DNA of 64,000 nucleotides, taken from the NCBI GenBank assembly GCA_948676835.1, contig CAPOZU010000003.1:1-64000 (forward strand), read 5' to 3'. The stretch comes from an uncultured Clostridia bacterium. Lineage in GTDB: Bacteria; Bacillota; Clostridia; TANB77; CAG-508. The notes beneath the pieces are model-generated. The model worked only from the letters and a program-made list of their open reading frames with translations, made no database searches and was not told where the DNA came from. This document shows positions 24,319 through 33,315 of the stretch, in pieces. The position numbers and the translations under genes are program-made. The stretch's first letter is position 1. Each line of letters opens with the position of its first letter.

Positions 24319-24693
24319 TTAATATTTCCAATTGTTAAATATATTACAAATTATAATACATGTAATTGCACCAAATATAATTGACAAAATTGATAAAATT
24401 ATATATTTGCTAGTATCTATATTTTTCTTTCTAGTAATATAGATATTTACAGGTATTAGTAAAATAAAAAAAACTATTACTATTAGTAAATAAAATAATA
24501 AATTTCCACCATTTAAAGTTCCAAAACTAACAACCAAAATTATAAATAATATTATCCATGATGAAAAACCAACTATAAAATTATATAATTGTGCTAAAAA
24601 TAATACCATCATACTGTTTAAATCTTTTTGGGATTTTATTAATATAGTTGGTACAATTATTAACCATACTAATAATATAATCCATACAATCAT
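24319..24693 (-). CDS. Small four-TM membrane protein (island paralog 2)
   Basis: Unrecognised 124-aa membrane protein, nearly all hydrophobic with about four segments. It shares the LLIP[VI]N motif and overall layout with the gene 22 bp downstream. It is probably co-transcribed with that gene and with the Asp-box protein gene 45 bp upstream. No catalytic motif is visible. Confidence 0.6.
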   Translation of the reverse strand: MIVWIILLVWLIIVPTILIKSQKDLNSMMVLFLAQLYNFIVGFSSWIILFIILVVSFGTLNGGNLLFYLLIVIVFFILLIPVNIYITRKKNIDTSKYIILSILSIIFGAITCIIICNIFNNWKY

Positions 24694-24738
24694 AATTTTC
24701 CTCTTTTCTATTATTTATTGATACAATAAATTTTATAT

Positions 24739-25722
24739 TTACTTATTTTCATTACAATTCCAACTTAAACCATTATCTTGACTATAAAATTGATAATATG
24801 TTTCTCTAGGATTTTTATTATAATTAATTGTATAAAGTTTTAATTTTAATAAATTATCTTCCATATATGGTACATCTTTAATAATTAAATTTTCTTCTTG
24901 AATAAATTCTGGATTAATAATATTAGATTCTACAAAATTTTTCCCACCATCTACTGTAACTAGTAAAGCACTGTATTCATTATTAGTTCCTGCTAATCCT
25001 GAGTCATTAATAAAACCAATATTATTATCTATAAATACAAATTTTGAATTATTATGAACTTGCATATATCCATCAGATGTTTCTAGTTGATTTATCCAAG
25101 TTTTTCCATTATCGTTAGATTTTTTTATTTCAATTATAGATTTTTGTCCTAATATCGCTCCTTTATATATAATTCTTATTATATTATTCTCATCAAACTT
25201 TTTCTCATATAAAATATCATTTTCCTTAACATTACTATCTTCATATATTGTATTAGCTATCTTTTCATTATTAGTGTCAATAATATTGCTTGCAATATTA
25301 TTATTTTTTTTCGTATTTTTAACATTATCTTTCAAGTTACTAAAAAAATTATACTTTAATATATGTATATCATCTTTTTGTTCACTACCTTTTAAAATCA
25401 CTTCCACATAATTATCCTTCCAATTAACATCTATATTGTATTTGCTTGCAGTAGCACCATCATCTCTTATATACTCTTTAAATGATTTTATTTTCATATT
25501 ATATGAATTAACTAATGTTACTTTTACTTTTGTTCTTCCAAAAGGCCACTCTGGCTCACCAACTGCTTGAAATATAATTTTATATTTATTTTCTTCATTT
25601 ACAAATTCTGTAACATCTGTAATTTTAAATTTGGTAATATATATGAATATTGCAATAAGAACAATTATTACAACAAAAATAATTTCAGATATTTTTAACA
25701 AAATACTTCCTAATTCTTTCAC
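24739..25722 (-). CDS. Membrane-anchored Asp-box (BNR-like) protein
   Basis: This 327-aa protein has one N-terminal membrane segment (about residues 8-30) and an outside region. Three Asp-box motifs of the S-x-D-x-G-x-x-W type are visible: SNDNGKTW, TVDGGKNF and SQDNGLSW. These mark short beta-propeller blades as in sialidases and related proteins, but three boxes without catalytic residues do not show enzyme activity. The part before them (residues about 35-130) is an unrecognised beta-rich domain. It is third in the same-strand run of the island. Confidence 0.65.
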   Translation of the reverse strand: MKELGSILLKISEIIFVVIIVLIAIFIYITKFKITDVTEFVNEENKYKIIFQAVGEPEWPFGRTKVKVTLVNSYNMKIKSFKEYIRDDGATASKYNIDVNWKDNYVEVILKGSEQKDDIHILKYNFFSNLKDNVKNTKKNNNIASNIIDTNNEKIANTIYEDSNVKENDILYEKKFDENNIIRIIYKGAILGQKSIIEIKKSNDNGKTWINQLETSDGYMQVHNNSKFVFIDNNIGFINDSGLAGTNNEYSALLVTVDGGKNFVESNIINPEFIQEENLIIKDVPYMEDNLLKLKLYTINYNKNPRETYYQFYSQDNGLSWNCNENK

Positions 25723-25770
25723 TAATATTCTCCATAAAATTCAATTATTTATAATACTAACCTTTTAGTA

Positions 25771-26370
25771 TTACTTTTCAATTTCTACTTTAACATTATC
25801 TTTTAATAAAGACTTATCTACAATAGCATAAAAAACATTATTCAAAAGTTCTTGGTCAACATTAAGTTTAGTTTCATCTTTTTGTTTCATAATAATGTAA
25901 GTAGTCGTTTCATCACTATATATGTCATAAATCATTAGATTAGTTTCTTTTAAGTCTTTTCTTAATGTTTCATCTGCAATAATAACTAGAAATGTATTGT
26001 TAAAATCACTTTCTACCATATCTGGAATAGTTATTCTTTCTTTATATTTATTATAATCACTCATATTAGTAATTATTTTGTGATACAAACTACATTCAGT
26101 GTGATATATCATATCATTTTGCATTAAGTCATTCTCATAAGACATATCACCATTATAATTATATAACCCACTAGTTTTTATTTCTCCTCTTTCTTTAATA
26201 ATAGAATTTAAAGCTGTATTATTTTCAATAATATTTATATTTTGTTCTGAATCATTACTTAAAGAATTGGTATTATTTTTTTCAATATCTGCTATATTTT
26301 TTCCTAAATAAAGTCCTATTGTAATTACTATTAATATTAATAGTAATATAACTCCTATTATTTTTTTCAT
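25771..26370 (-). CDS. Exported or anchored protein, unrecognised
   Basis: Unrecognised 199-aa protein with an N-terminal hydrophobic segment (about residues 3-24) and no lipobox cysteine. The soluble part is Asn/Glu/Asp-rich and ends in a region with ADETLRKDLKETNLMIYDIYSDETTTYIIMKQ. It lies 34 bp downstream of the sigma-fusion gene and so probably belongs to the sigma factor's own transcript. Confidence 0.6.
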   Translation of the reverse strand: MKKIIGVILLLILIVITIGLYLGKNIADIEKNNTNSLSNDSEQNINIIENNTALNSIIKERGEIKTSGLYNYNGDMSYENDLMQNDMIYHTECSLYHKIITNMSDYNKYKERITIPDMVESDFNNTFLVIIADETLRKDLKETNLMIYDIYSDETTTYIIMKQKDETKLNVDQELLNNVFYAIVDKSLLKDNVKVEIEK

Positions 26371-26404
26371 AAAATTTTCTCCTTATAAAACTTATCTCAT
26401 ATGA

Positions 26405-28027
26405 TTACCATTTTATTCTGTCATCATTATCTACCCATGCACCACCAATTATTTCTCCTGTTGTTGCATCTACATAATAATTTCTGCCATTTACTTCATT
26501 AAAATTTTTTTGTTTTTCTTTGTCTACAATATAACTTATTTTAATATTCCAAACTTTTCTTAATTTTCTTTCATTATAATATCCATTATAGATTAAAATT
26601 CTTCCATGTTCTTGTTCTTCATGCCTAATTTCATCTTCAACGCCTAAAGTTTTCTCTTGAACATATACAAATGAATTCATATCCCTTATAGCTACTTCTG
26701 ATTCAATATTTTCTATATCTAATACAGATATTTTTCTATCACATTTTTTGGCTATTTCTATTGCTTGCTCTTTGTTAATTATTAATTCATTTTCTTCATA
26801 AATATAATCAGAATTTCTAACAAAAATACTATTTATTAATACTTCATTACTTACTACTCTAAAGCTTACATCTATTAAATTATAATAATTTATAAGTTCA
26901 TCATCACACTTTTGATAAAAATATGCCTTCCATTCTTTACATTCTATATTAGAAGATACAGCAGAAATCATTAAAACCTTATCAAAAACATATTCCCCAT
27001 TTATTCCAATTTTTATATCATCAAATATGGAACACGCAATTTCTTTTGCTTCTTGTTCCGAAATAAATTCAGTATTTATAGTAAAATCATAAAATAATTT
27101 ATTATCAAAAAAAGATACAAACTTTCCTTCTTGGCTAAATGTTAGTGAAGTATTATCAAAATTAATTCTATAATAATAATCTGTGGACTCTGCTATTGTT
27201 ATAACATCACTTTCATTAATATTATATTCATATCCTAAATTATCAAATATATCTTGTCCTAAAGTAACAATAGTATCAATAGGTACTGCTTCTGTACTAT
27301 TCATTTTTTCTTTTTTTGCACTCTGTTCTTTAGAATCTTGTTCATGATACTCTTGAATATTTTTTAATTCAATTGGTTCTTTCCAGACTTTTTTATATAT
27401 TGTAACACTTGCATAAGTTATTCCAGTTAATATAGTTGTAACAGAAACTATTATTATTAATACTTTTAATAGTTTGTTCATTTCATCAAGCTTTTTCTTT
27501 ATAAGAATTTTCTTTAGTTCTTTTTTACCTCTATGTACAAAATTTTTGATATTCTGAACTGATTCTCCTAATATTTCTGACACTTCTTTATATGACAGTT
27601 CTTCTATTTGAGTTAGATAAACTGCATTTTTATATTTATCATTTAATTCGTTTATTGACTCTATTAATTGATTTTTAGTTTCTTGATTTGTAATAAATTC
27701 AAGTATATCCTTTTCTATTGTTTCTGTCTTATTAAAATATTTCTCTGTTATATATTCTCTATTTTTTTCATTTTTCATATAAGAAATGGCTCTGCTTTTT
27801 GCTATAAAATATAAATAATTCTTGAAACTATAAACTTCTTTAGATTTGTTTTGAAATGCATATATAAAAGTATCTTGAGCTATATCTTCTGCTTTCTGAT
27901 AATCTTTTACAATATTAAAAATAAAAAACTCTATCTTCCTCTTATATTTATTATACAATAAGTCAAAAACATCTTTTTTGCCTTCAAAATATTCTGCATA
28001 TAATTTACTATCTAAATCTTTTTCCAT
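26405..28027 (-). CDS. ECF-type sigma factor fused to TM and PepSY-like region
   Basis: A single 540-aa frame. Residues 10-85 look like sigma region 2 (DYQKAEDIAQDTFIYAFQ), and residues 115-172 like region 4 (LSYKEVSEILGESVQNIKNFVHRGKKEL). A membrane segment (about 186-206) and about 330 extracytoplasmic residues follow. The outside part contains INKEQAIEIAKKC and ends in YYVDATTGEIIGGAWV, typical of PepSY-type repeats. The second half begins at a methionine (M183) as if it were once a separate gene, but no ribosome site precedes that ATG. It may sense something outside and tie the sigma factor to the membrane. No separate anti-sigma gene is visible nearby. Confidence 0.78.
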   Translation of the reverse strand: MEKDLDSKLYAEYFEGKKDVFDLLYNKYKRKIEFFIFNIVKDYQKAEDIAQDTFIYAFQNKSKEVYSFKNYLYFIAKSRAISYMKNEKNREYITEKYFNKTETIEKDILEFITNQETKNQLIESINELNDKYKNAVYLTQIEELSYKEVSEILGESVQNIKNFVHRGKKELKKILIKKKLDEMNKLLKVLIIIVSVTTILTGITYASVTIYKKVWKEPIELKNIQEYHEQDSKEQSAKKEKMNSTEAVPIDTIVTLGQDIFDNLGYEYNINESDVITIAESTDYYYRINFDNTSLTFSQEGKFVSFFDNKLFYDFTINTEFISEQEAKEIACSIFDDIKIGINGEYVFDKVLMISAVSSNIECKEWKAYFYQKCDDELINYYNLIDVSFRVVSNEVLINSIFVRNSDYIYEENELIINKEQAIEIAKKCDRKISVLDIENIESEVAIRDMNSFVYVQEKTLGVEDEIRHEEQEHGRILIYNGYYNERKLRKVWNIKISYIVDKEKQKNFNEVNGRNYYVDATTGEIIGGAWVDNDDRIKW

Positions 28028-28151
28028 ATTTCACCACACTTTCATCTATATATACTTGTAAAATATAAAAAAGTTTCAAAATATTTATTTTTTATTCACA
28101 ATCTTAATTATTATACATTGATGGTTATTTACTAAAATGTTATATAAGAAT

Positions 28152-28206
28152 AAAAAAGATGGAAAGCTTGCTTTTCCATCTTTTTTATTTTTTTGGTGAC
28201 CCCTAC
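28152..28206 (-). terminator. tRNA-Glu terminator and right copy of att-like repeat
   Basis: AAAAAAGATGGAAA (28152-28165) pairs with its complement at 28173-28186. On the minus strand the hairpin follows the tRNA-Glu 3' end and runs into T residues. Together with the 3' end of the tRNA (to 28206) it is the right-hand copy of the repeat at 23639-23692. Confidence 0.8.
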
Positions 28207-28268
28207 GGGAATCGAACCCATGATTCCACCTTGAGAGGGTGGCGTCTTAGCCGCTTGACCAAGGGGCC
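28194..28268 (-). tRNA. tRNA-Glu (anticodon CTC)
   Basis: A 75-nt cloverleaf with encoded CCA. The acceptor GGCCCCT pairs with AGGGGTC, the anticodon stem CCACC/GGTGG encloses the loop CTCTCAA (anticodon CTC), and the T loop GGTTCGAATCC is canonical. Its 3' end is duplicated at 23680-23692, marking an integration site. Confidence 0.95.
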
Positions 28269-28305
28269 ATGTATTAACTATTTATTTATAACATATTTTA
28301 AAGTG

Positions 28306-28701
28306 TTAGTCAATACACATGTTTAGAATTTCTTCTAGTCTTTCATCTTGTTTTGTTAGATATAAATATCCAATTAAAGCTTCGAATGCTGTTGATTGTG
28401 AATAATCTGCCACATTAGAATTTTTGGCAACATGGTGATTTTCTGTATTTCTTCCTCTTCTTACAACATCTTTTTCATCTTCTGTAAGATTATCTGTAAT
28501 CTTTTTTAATATATCAGCTTGTGCTTTTGCTTTTACATATTTTATTGATTCTATATGTAATTTATGTGGTTTAGCATTCGAATTATTAATTAAATGTGTT
28601 CTAATAAATAATTCATAAACACTATCTCCAACATAAGCCCACACAAGTGGTGACAACATTTTTGCATCAGATATATCTTTGTTTCTTTCTATAAATTCCA
28701 A
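28306..28701 (-). CDS. mrnC: Mini-ribonuclease 3 (23S rRNA maturation)
   Basis: Mini-III trims 23S rRNA precursor ends in Firmicutes. The 131-aa protein is an RNase III catalytic domain without a double-stranded-RNA-binding domain. The signature AYVGDSVYELFIRTHL carries the acidic catalytic residues, and STAFEALIGYLYL supplies the second acidic motif. The start is TTG behind AAAGGAG. It lies 13 bp after rbgA. The common partner cysS is not in the window. Confidence 0.92.
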   Translation of the reverse strand: MEFIERNKDISDAKMLSPLVWAYVGDSVYELFIRTHLINNSNAKPHKLHIESIKYVKAKAQADILKKITDNLTEDEKDVVRRGRNTENHHVAKNSNVADYSQSTAFEALIGYLYLTKQDERLEEILNMCID

Positions 28702-28714
28702 CTTTCTTCTCCTT

Positions 28715-29608
28715 TTATGGCTCTTCTAAACTAATTTTTCCTAATTTACAATTTCTAAAATCATCTAAAATAATTCTAGCAATTTTCTCGTCATCAGTAT
28801 TTCCCCCAGCAACAAGAGCTCCTCTTTTTCTACCTATTACTTGCATTAATTCATAAATATAATTTGAATGTTGTTCTATTTCAGTAATCTCTTCTTCTGT
28901 TATTTTATATCTTTCAATTACATTTGACTTATATTTTGTATATAAAACTTTTAATAATTCATATGCTATTTCTACTTTTTCTAAAATATCATCTTTTATT
29001 GTACCTGTAAATGCTAAATTTAAAGCAATTTCATTATTTTCAAATTTTGGCCATAGAACACCTGGTGTATCTAGCAATTCTTGATTTTTTCCTATTCTGA
29101 TCCATTGCTTAGATTTTGTTACACCTGGTTTATTTCCTACTTCCATTTTATTCTTTTTAGCAATTCTATTAATGAATGAAGATTTTCCAACATTTGGAAT
29201 TCCTAAAATCATAACTCTAATTGTTTTATTTATTCTTCCTCTTGCTGCCTGTTTTGCAATTTCTTCTTTCATTAATTCATCTATTTTTCTTGATACCTTA
29301 TCTATACCTTTTCCAGAATTTGAATCTGTTAATATTACAGGTGCTTCTTTAGATAGTTTTTCAACCCATTTTTGATTTATTTTTTCATCTGATAAATCAC
29401 ATTTGTTTAATAAAATTATTCTTTTTTTGTTTCTAGTTAAATTTTTTATATCAGGATTCCTACTAGCTACTGGTATTCTACTATCTAATAATTCTATTAC
29501 AACATCTATTAATTTTAAATCTTCTTCTATTTGTTTACGTGTTTTTGCCATATGTCCTGGATACCAGTTGATGTTGACTTTTGGTAACTTTTCTTCGTTA
29601 TTATTCAT
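28715..29608 (-). CDS. rbgA: Ribosome biogenesis GTPase RbgA (YlqF)
   Basis: Circularly permuted GTPase needed for late assembly of the 50S subunit. I start at the ATG at 29608, with AAGGAAG 8 nt upstream, giving 297 aa; a GTG 9 nt upstream is possible. G4 (NKCD) precedes G1 (GIPNVGKSS) and G3 (DTPG), the expected permuted order. The start overlaps the last 8 bp of the serine recombinase gene, and the ribosome site lies inside that gene, so the recombinase cassette directly abuts this housekeeping gene. Confidence 0.95.
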   Translation of the reverse strand: MNNNEEKLPKVNINWYPGHMAKTRKQIEEDLKLIDVVIELLDSRIPVASRNPDIKNLTRNKKRIILLNKCDLSDEKINQKWVEKLSKEAPVILTDSNSGKGIDKVSRKIDELMKEEIAKQAARGRINKTIRVMILGIPNVGKSSFINRIAKKNKMEVGNKPGVTKSKQWIRIGKNQELLDTPGVLWPKFENNEIALNLAFTGTIKDDILEKVEIAYELLKVLYTKYKSNVIERYKITEEEITEIEQHSNYIYELMQVIGRKRGALVAGGNTDDEKIARIILDDFRNCKLGKISLEEP

Positions 29609-30830
29609 TAATTTCACTTCCTTTTTCTTTATAATTTATTTTAATATTTCCATTATCAAATATTATTATATTATCTATTAATTGAAGCAATATATTTCGA
29701 TCAAGTTCTTTAATCTTTTTGTTTTTTCTTTTTATATTTTCTTCTACTTTGTTTATAAGCTTATTTCTATTTATTGAGTGCTTTGTACATTTTTTATATC
29801 TTGCATACGATTCACAATAATAGTACTCGCCTGATTTTTTAAACTTGCTACCACAATCACCACATTTTAAATATCCATAAAACAAATCTACTTTACCATC
29901 TTTATTAATTCTAGCATTACTATTTTCTATAATTTCCTGTACTTGGTTAAATTTCTCTTCAGAAATTATTGGCTCATGATGATTTTTAGTTATTATCCAC
30001 TCATCTTTGTTTGCATCAATTAATTTATGAATTTTATAACTTTCAACTTTCTTTTTTCCTTGAATTAAATCGCCTGTATACGTTCTATTTTTTAGTATTC
30101 TATTTATCATTTTGGCATTCCATTTTTCATTTATATTATCTCTACATTGGTCTAATATCTTTTCTTTTTTATATATTGCTGGTGTCATAATATTCCTTTT
30201 ATTTAACTCGTTTGCTATCTCACTAGGTGATTTTCCTTTTAAAATACTATTAAATATAAATAAAACATAATATGCTGCTTCCATATCTCTTACAAACTTA
30301 TGATTATCCTCTGGACTCTTTTTATATCCATATGGAGCAAAAGCACCTACAAATTCACCATTAACCTTTTTGGTTTTTAAAACACTTTTTACTTTTTTAG
30401 ATATATCTTTTGCATAAGCATCATTCATTAAATTTTTAATAGGTACTATGTAATTATCTAAAGACTCTGGATTTTCATAACTATCTATATTTTCTATAAT
30501 TGATATAAATCTAACATTTATCATTGGAAATATATTTTCTAAATAATTATCAACTTCAATATGATTTCTTCCTAATCTTGATAAATCTTTAATAATGATA
30601 GCATTTATATTTTTATTGATAATATTGCGTAGTAACTTTTTGAATGCAGGTCTATTGAAATTCGTTCCACTATATCCATCATCAATATAATAATCTACTA
30701 ATTTTAAATCTTGTTTATTACTAATATATTTATCTATTAATACTTTTTGATTTGATATACTATTTGATTCCATATTATCTTTATCTTCTTTAGACAATCT
30801 TAAATATGCTGCTACATTCCAGTTTACTAT
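29601..30830 (-). CDS. Large serine recombinase with non-standard start
   Basis: Site-specific serine recombinase with resolvase catalytic domain, recombinase domain (about GYKKSPEDNHKF to the NRTYTGDLIQGKKK region) and a Cys zinc ribbon (CGDC...YYYC...KKC). The conserved N-terminal AAYLRLSKED with the catalytic Ser is encoded upstream of every ATG/GTG. The only in-frame candidate behind AGGAAG (9 nt) is ATA at 30830; a stop lies 7 nt further up. TTG at 30797 would leave the catalytic Ser as residue 2 and drop the first beta strand. From 30830 it is 409 aa, which is short for the family (about 450-550). It was either made from AUA or is silenced. Confidence 0.8.
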   Translation of the reverse strand: MVNWNVAAYLRLSKEDKDNMESNSISNQKVLIDKYISNKQDLKLVDYYIDDGYSGTNFNRPAFKKLLRNIINKNINAIIIKDLSRLGRNHIEVDNYLENIFPMINVRFISIIENIDSYENPESLDNYIVPIKNLMNDAYAKDISKKVKSVLKTKKVNGEFVGAFAPYGYKKSPEDNHKFVRDMEAAYYVLFIFNSILKGKSPSEIANELNKRNIMTPAIYKKEKILDQCRDNINEKWNAKMINRILKNRTYTGDLIQGKKKVESYKIHKLIDANKDEWIITKNHHEPIISEEKFNQVQEIIENSNARINKDGKVDLFYGYLKCGDCGSKFKKSGEYYYCESYARYKKCTKHSINRNKLINKVEENIKRKNKKIKELDRNILLQLIDNIIIFDNGNIKINYKEKGSEINE

Positions 30831-30853
30831 TTTAAATCACTTCCTAAAAAATC

Positions 30854-32290
30854 TTATTTACTATTATTATTTAATATTTTTCCCTTTTGTATATTAGGAT
30901 TGTACTTTGTTTTTATTTCATATTCAATTTCCTCTGGCATCTTTTTAAAAAGTATTTTTGATGGTAGTGAAATAACTTCATTAGGTTTTATATTCTTCTG
31001 TTCGTATTTCAAAAAATAATACTCATCTGTTTCAATAATCTCATAATCTGCCACACTTTTTACATATTCCTTAAAATATTCTATATATGATTCATAACTA
31101 GGATTAGAATAACCCAAAGTTGGTAATTTTATAGGTCTTGGTATTGATGGTATATTACGAATGTATTTACCAGTATATTCATTAATTTCACTATTTTTTT
31201 CTATCTTTAAATATTTTTCTATAAATTCTCCATCAATCACATCTTCAATAATATCTTCTGATGGAATAGGAAAATCATCATAATTAAATAGATTATCCTT
31301 CTTCAATTTTAGAGTTACTTCTATATCTTCATCAAATTTTCTTCCTTTATTTTGTATTGCTAATTCCGTATAATAAATTCTATCAATATTATCATAAAAT
31401 TTTTTATATCCTTCAAAAATAGAAATCATTTCAGATAAATCACATATTAATTTATATTTTTTCTTTTCTGTTTCAGTCCCATAATAATTAGTTGAACCTT
31501 GTAATATTGAAAAGAAAGTAATATAACCTATGTCAAAAAAATCTTCCTTTAAAATAATACTACTTTTTTGTGCATATTTTCTTATAGTATCTATATCTTC
31601 TTGATCAACATACAATTCATTTCCAAATTTTAAACTACTTTTTGAGCTTCTCTCCAGTTGAATTTCGCTTATCTTTCCAATTAACTTATATATTTCATTT
31701 TCACATTTTTCAAAATCTATTTTATTTTGGAATCTTTCTATTTCAAAAGTGTCACTACTATTTTTATTGATTATTCCTTTCAAAGAAATATTGCTAATTT
31801 CATTATTCGTTTTTTCATTATAAAACAAATCAAAATCTCTTCTATTTACAAATTCATTTTTTTGTCCCTTTCTGATTTTTATAAATCCTTTTGGTAAATT
31901 ACCATATTGTTTGCTCAAAAAATATGGTGGATCATTATTTTCATCATTAATTCGAAAAATACCAAATTTTTTTCCATTATAATCTAATATTTTAAAATCA
32001 ATAATTACATTAGGTTCTATATTATCATTTACTAAACTTTGATAATCGGCACCATCTTTTATTTTTGATTCAGTTATACCTTCAAAAGTTCTAGAATTAT
32101 CCTCCTGTAATTTAACTCCTGTAATAATATATTTATTACCTTTTGAATGATTATTAGCAAAAGCTATTACATCTACTAAGAAATCTTCTTTATTTTTTTG
32201 AATACTGAAATCATAAATATCTTTTTTAAAATCATAATAACTATTTTCTATTTCATTTTCTATACACTCAATTAAAAAATCTTCTTCCAT
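30854..32290 (-). CDS. Schlafen AlbA_2-domain protein
   Basis: This 478-aa protein begins with an AlbA_2 (Schlafen-type, formerly AAA_4) domain at about residues 10-160: SYYDFKKDIYDF, FLVDVIAFANNHSKGNKYIITGV, then PYFLSKQYGNLPKGFIKIRKGQKNEFVNRRDF. The remaining 300 residues are not recognised. AlbA_2 proteins bind nucleic acid and are common on mobile elements and near defence genes; the role here is unknown. It lies 24 bp upstream of the recombinase reading frame and 56 bp after the KilA-N gene, so the three probably form one unit. Confidence 0.75.
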   Translation of the reverse strand: MEEDFLIECIENEIENSYYDFKKDIYDFSIQKNKEDFLVDVIAFANNHSKGNKYIITGVKLQEDNSRTFEGITESKIKDGADYQSLVNDNIEPNVIIDFKILDYNGKKFGIFRINDENNDPPYFLSKQYGNLPKGFIKIRKGQKNEFVNRRDFDLFYNEKTNNEISNISLKGIINKNSSDTFEIERFQNKIDFEKCENEIYKLIGKISEIQLERSSKSSLKFGNELYVDQEDIDTIRKYAQKSSIILKEDFFDIGYITFFSILQGSTNYYGTETEKKKYKLICDLSEMISIFEGYKKFYDNIDRIYYTELAIQNKGRKFDEDIEVTLKLKKDNLFNYDDFPIPSEDIIEDVIDGEFIEKYLKIEKNSEINEYTGKYIRNIPSIPRPIKLPTLGYSNPSYESYIEYFKEYVKSVADYEIIETDEYYFLKYEQKNIKPNEVISLPSKILFKKMPEEIEYEIKTKYNPNIQKGKILNNNSK

Positions 32291-32346
32291 TTAAATCACT
32301 TTCTTTTTCTGTTTTAATTTATTCCTATCTAAAGTTCATATAAAAA

Positions 32347-33234
32347 TTATTTACTACTTTTATCTCTTAATTCCAGTTTATTTACATTACTCTCTAATTT
32401 TTCTAATTCTTTTATATTCTTATTACTTTTTAACAATTCAATCTGGTCTTTAGCTGACTGATTTAATATTATTAATCTTTCTTTTTGTGATATTCCACTT
32501 ACTATTAAATCTGCATTTTTTGCTTCAAGATTACTTAAAATAATTAAATGTAATAAATCTGTATAATCTCTTATATTTCCTTTTTGGGCTAAATCAGGAT
32601 ATTTTTCTCTCCACTCTTTAGCTGTCATTCCAAACAAAGCTACATTTAAGACATCTGCTTCTTCTGCGTAAACATAGTTTTTTTGTTTATCAGATAATAT
32701 TGGTATAATATTCTTTTTAATTGAATCTGTATGTATTAAATAATTCACTTTGGATAACATTCTATTTGCGTGCCATTCAATTTGACTTTGATAAGCTTCA
32801 TTTTTCTTTAATCTTTCAAATTCTTGAATTAAATAAAGTTTAAATTCTGGACTTAACCAACTTGCAAACTCAAATGCTATATCTGAATGAGCATAAGTTC
32901 CACCATTATTGCCTGATTTAGAAATAATTCCTATTGCATTTGTTGAATTTATCCACTTTTGTGGTGATAAATAAAAACTATTTTTTCCAGCTTCACTTTC
33001 AAAGGTCTCGAATTCGATACCTTTGAAAGTTGGATTATGCATTTGCTCCCAAAGTCCCAAAAATGAAATAACATTTTTATTTCTCATCCAAGTTTGTATA
33101 GGGATTTTTGGTTCTTCTGGATTAGCATATCTAGCTAAATCCGTTAAAGATATGTAATTACTTCCATTAATTCTAATTACATTTACTATATTATCTTTCA
33201 CTATCATTTCTGTTTTTATTAAATCTTTTTTCAA
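32347..33234 (-). CDS. KilA-N domain protein
   Basis: KilA-N domain protein of 295 aa, a putative DNA-binding family common in phages and mobile elements. The domain spans about residues 15-115: YISLTDLARYANPEEPKIPIQTWMRNKNVISFLGLWEQ..., then GGTYAHSDIAFEFASWLSPEFKLYLIQEFERLK. A C-terminal helical region (about 150-295) ends in a likely coiled coil (KELEKLESNVNKLEL). The start is TTG behind a perfect AGGAGG 6 nt upstream. Confidence 0.83.
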   Translation of the reverse strand: MKKDLIKTEMIVKDNIVNVIRINGSNYISLTDLARYANPEEPKIPIQTWMRNKNVISFLGLWEQMHNPTFKGIEFETFESEAGKNSFYLSPQKWINSTNAIGIISKSGNNGGTYAHSDIAFEFASWLSPEFKLYLIQEFERLKKNEAYQSQIEWHANRMLSKVNYLIHTDSIKKNIIPILSDKQKNYVYAEEADVLNVALFGMTAKEWREKYPDLAQKGNIRDYTDLLHLIILSNLEAKNADLIVSGISQKERLIILNQSAKDQIELLKSNKNIKELEKLESNVNKLELRDKSSK

Positions 33235-33315
33235 ATAATTCCTCCTATTTTTTATAAATATGCAAAAACTCTTTTGAGAAAATGCTTATTTTAAAGGCTT
33301 TTAGCAAGTGTTTTC

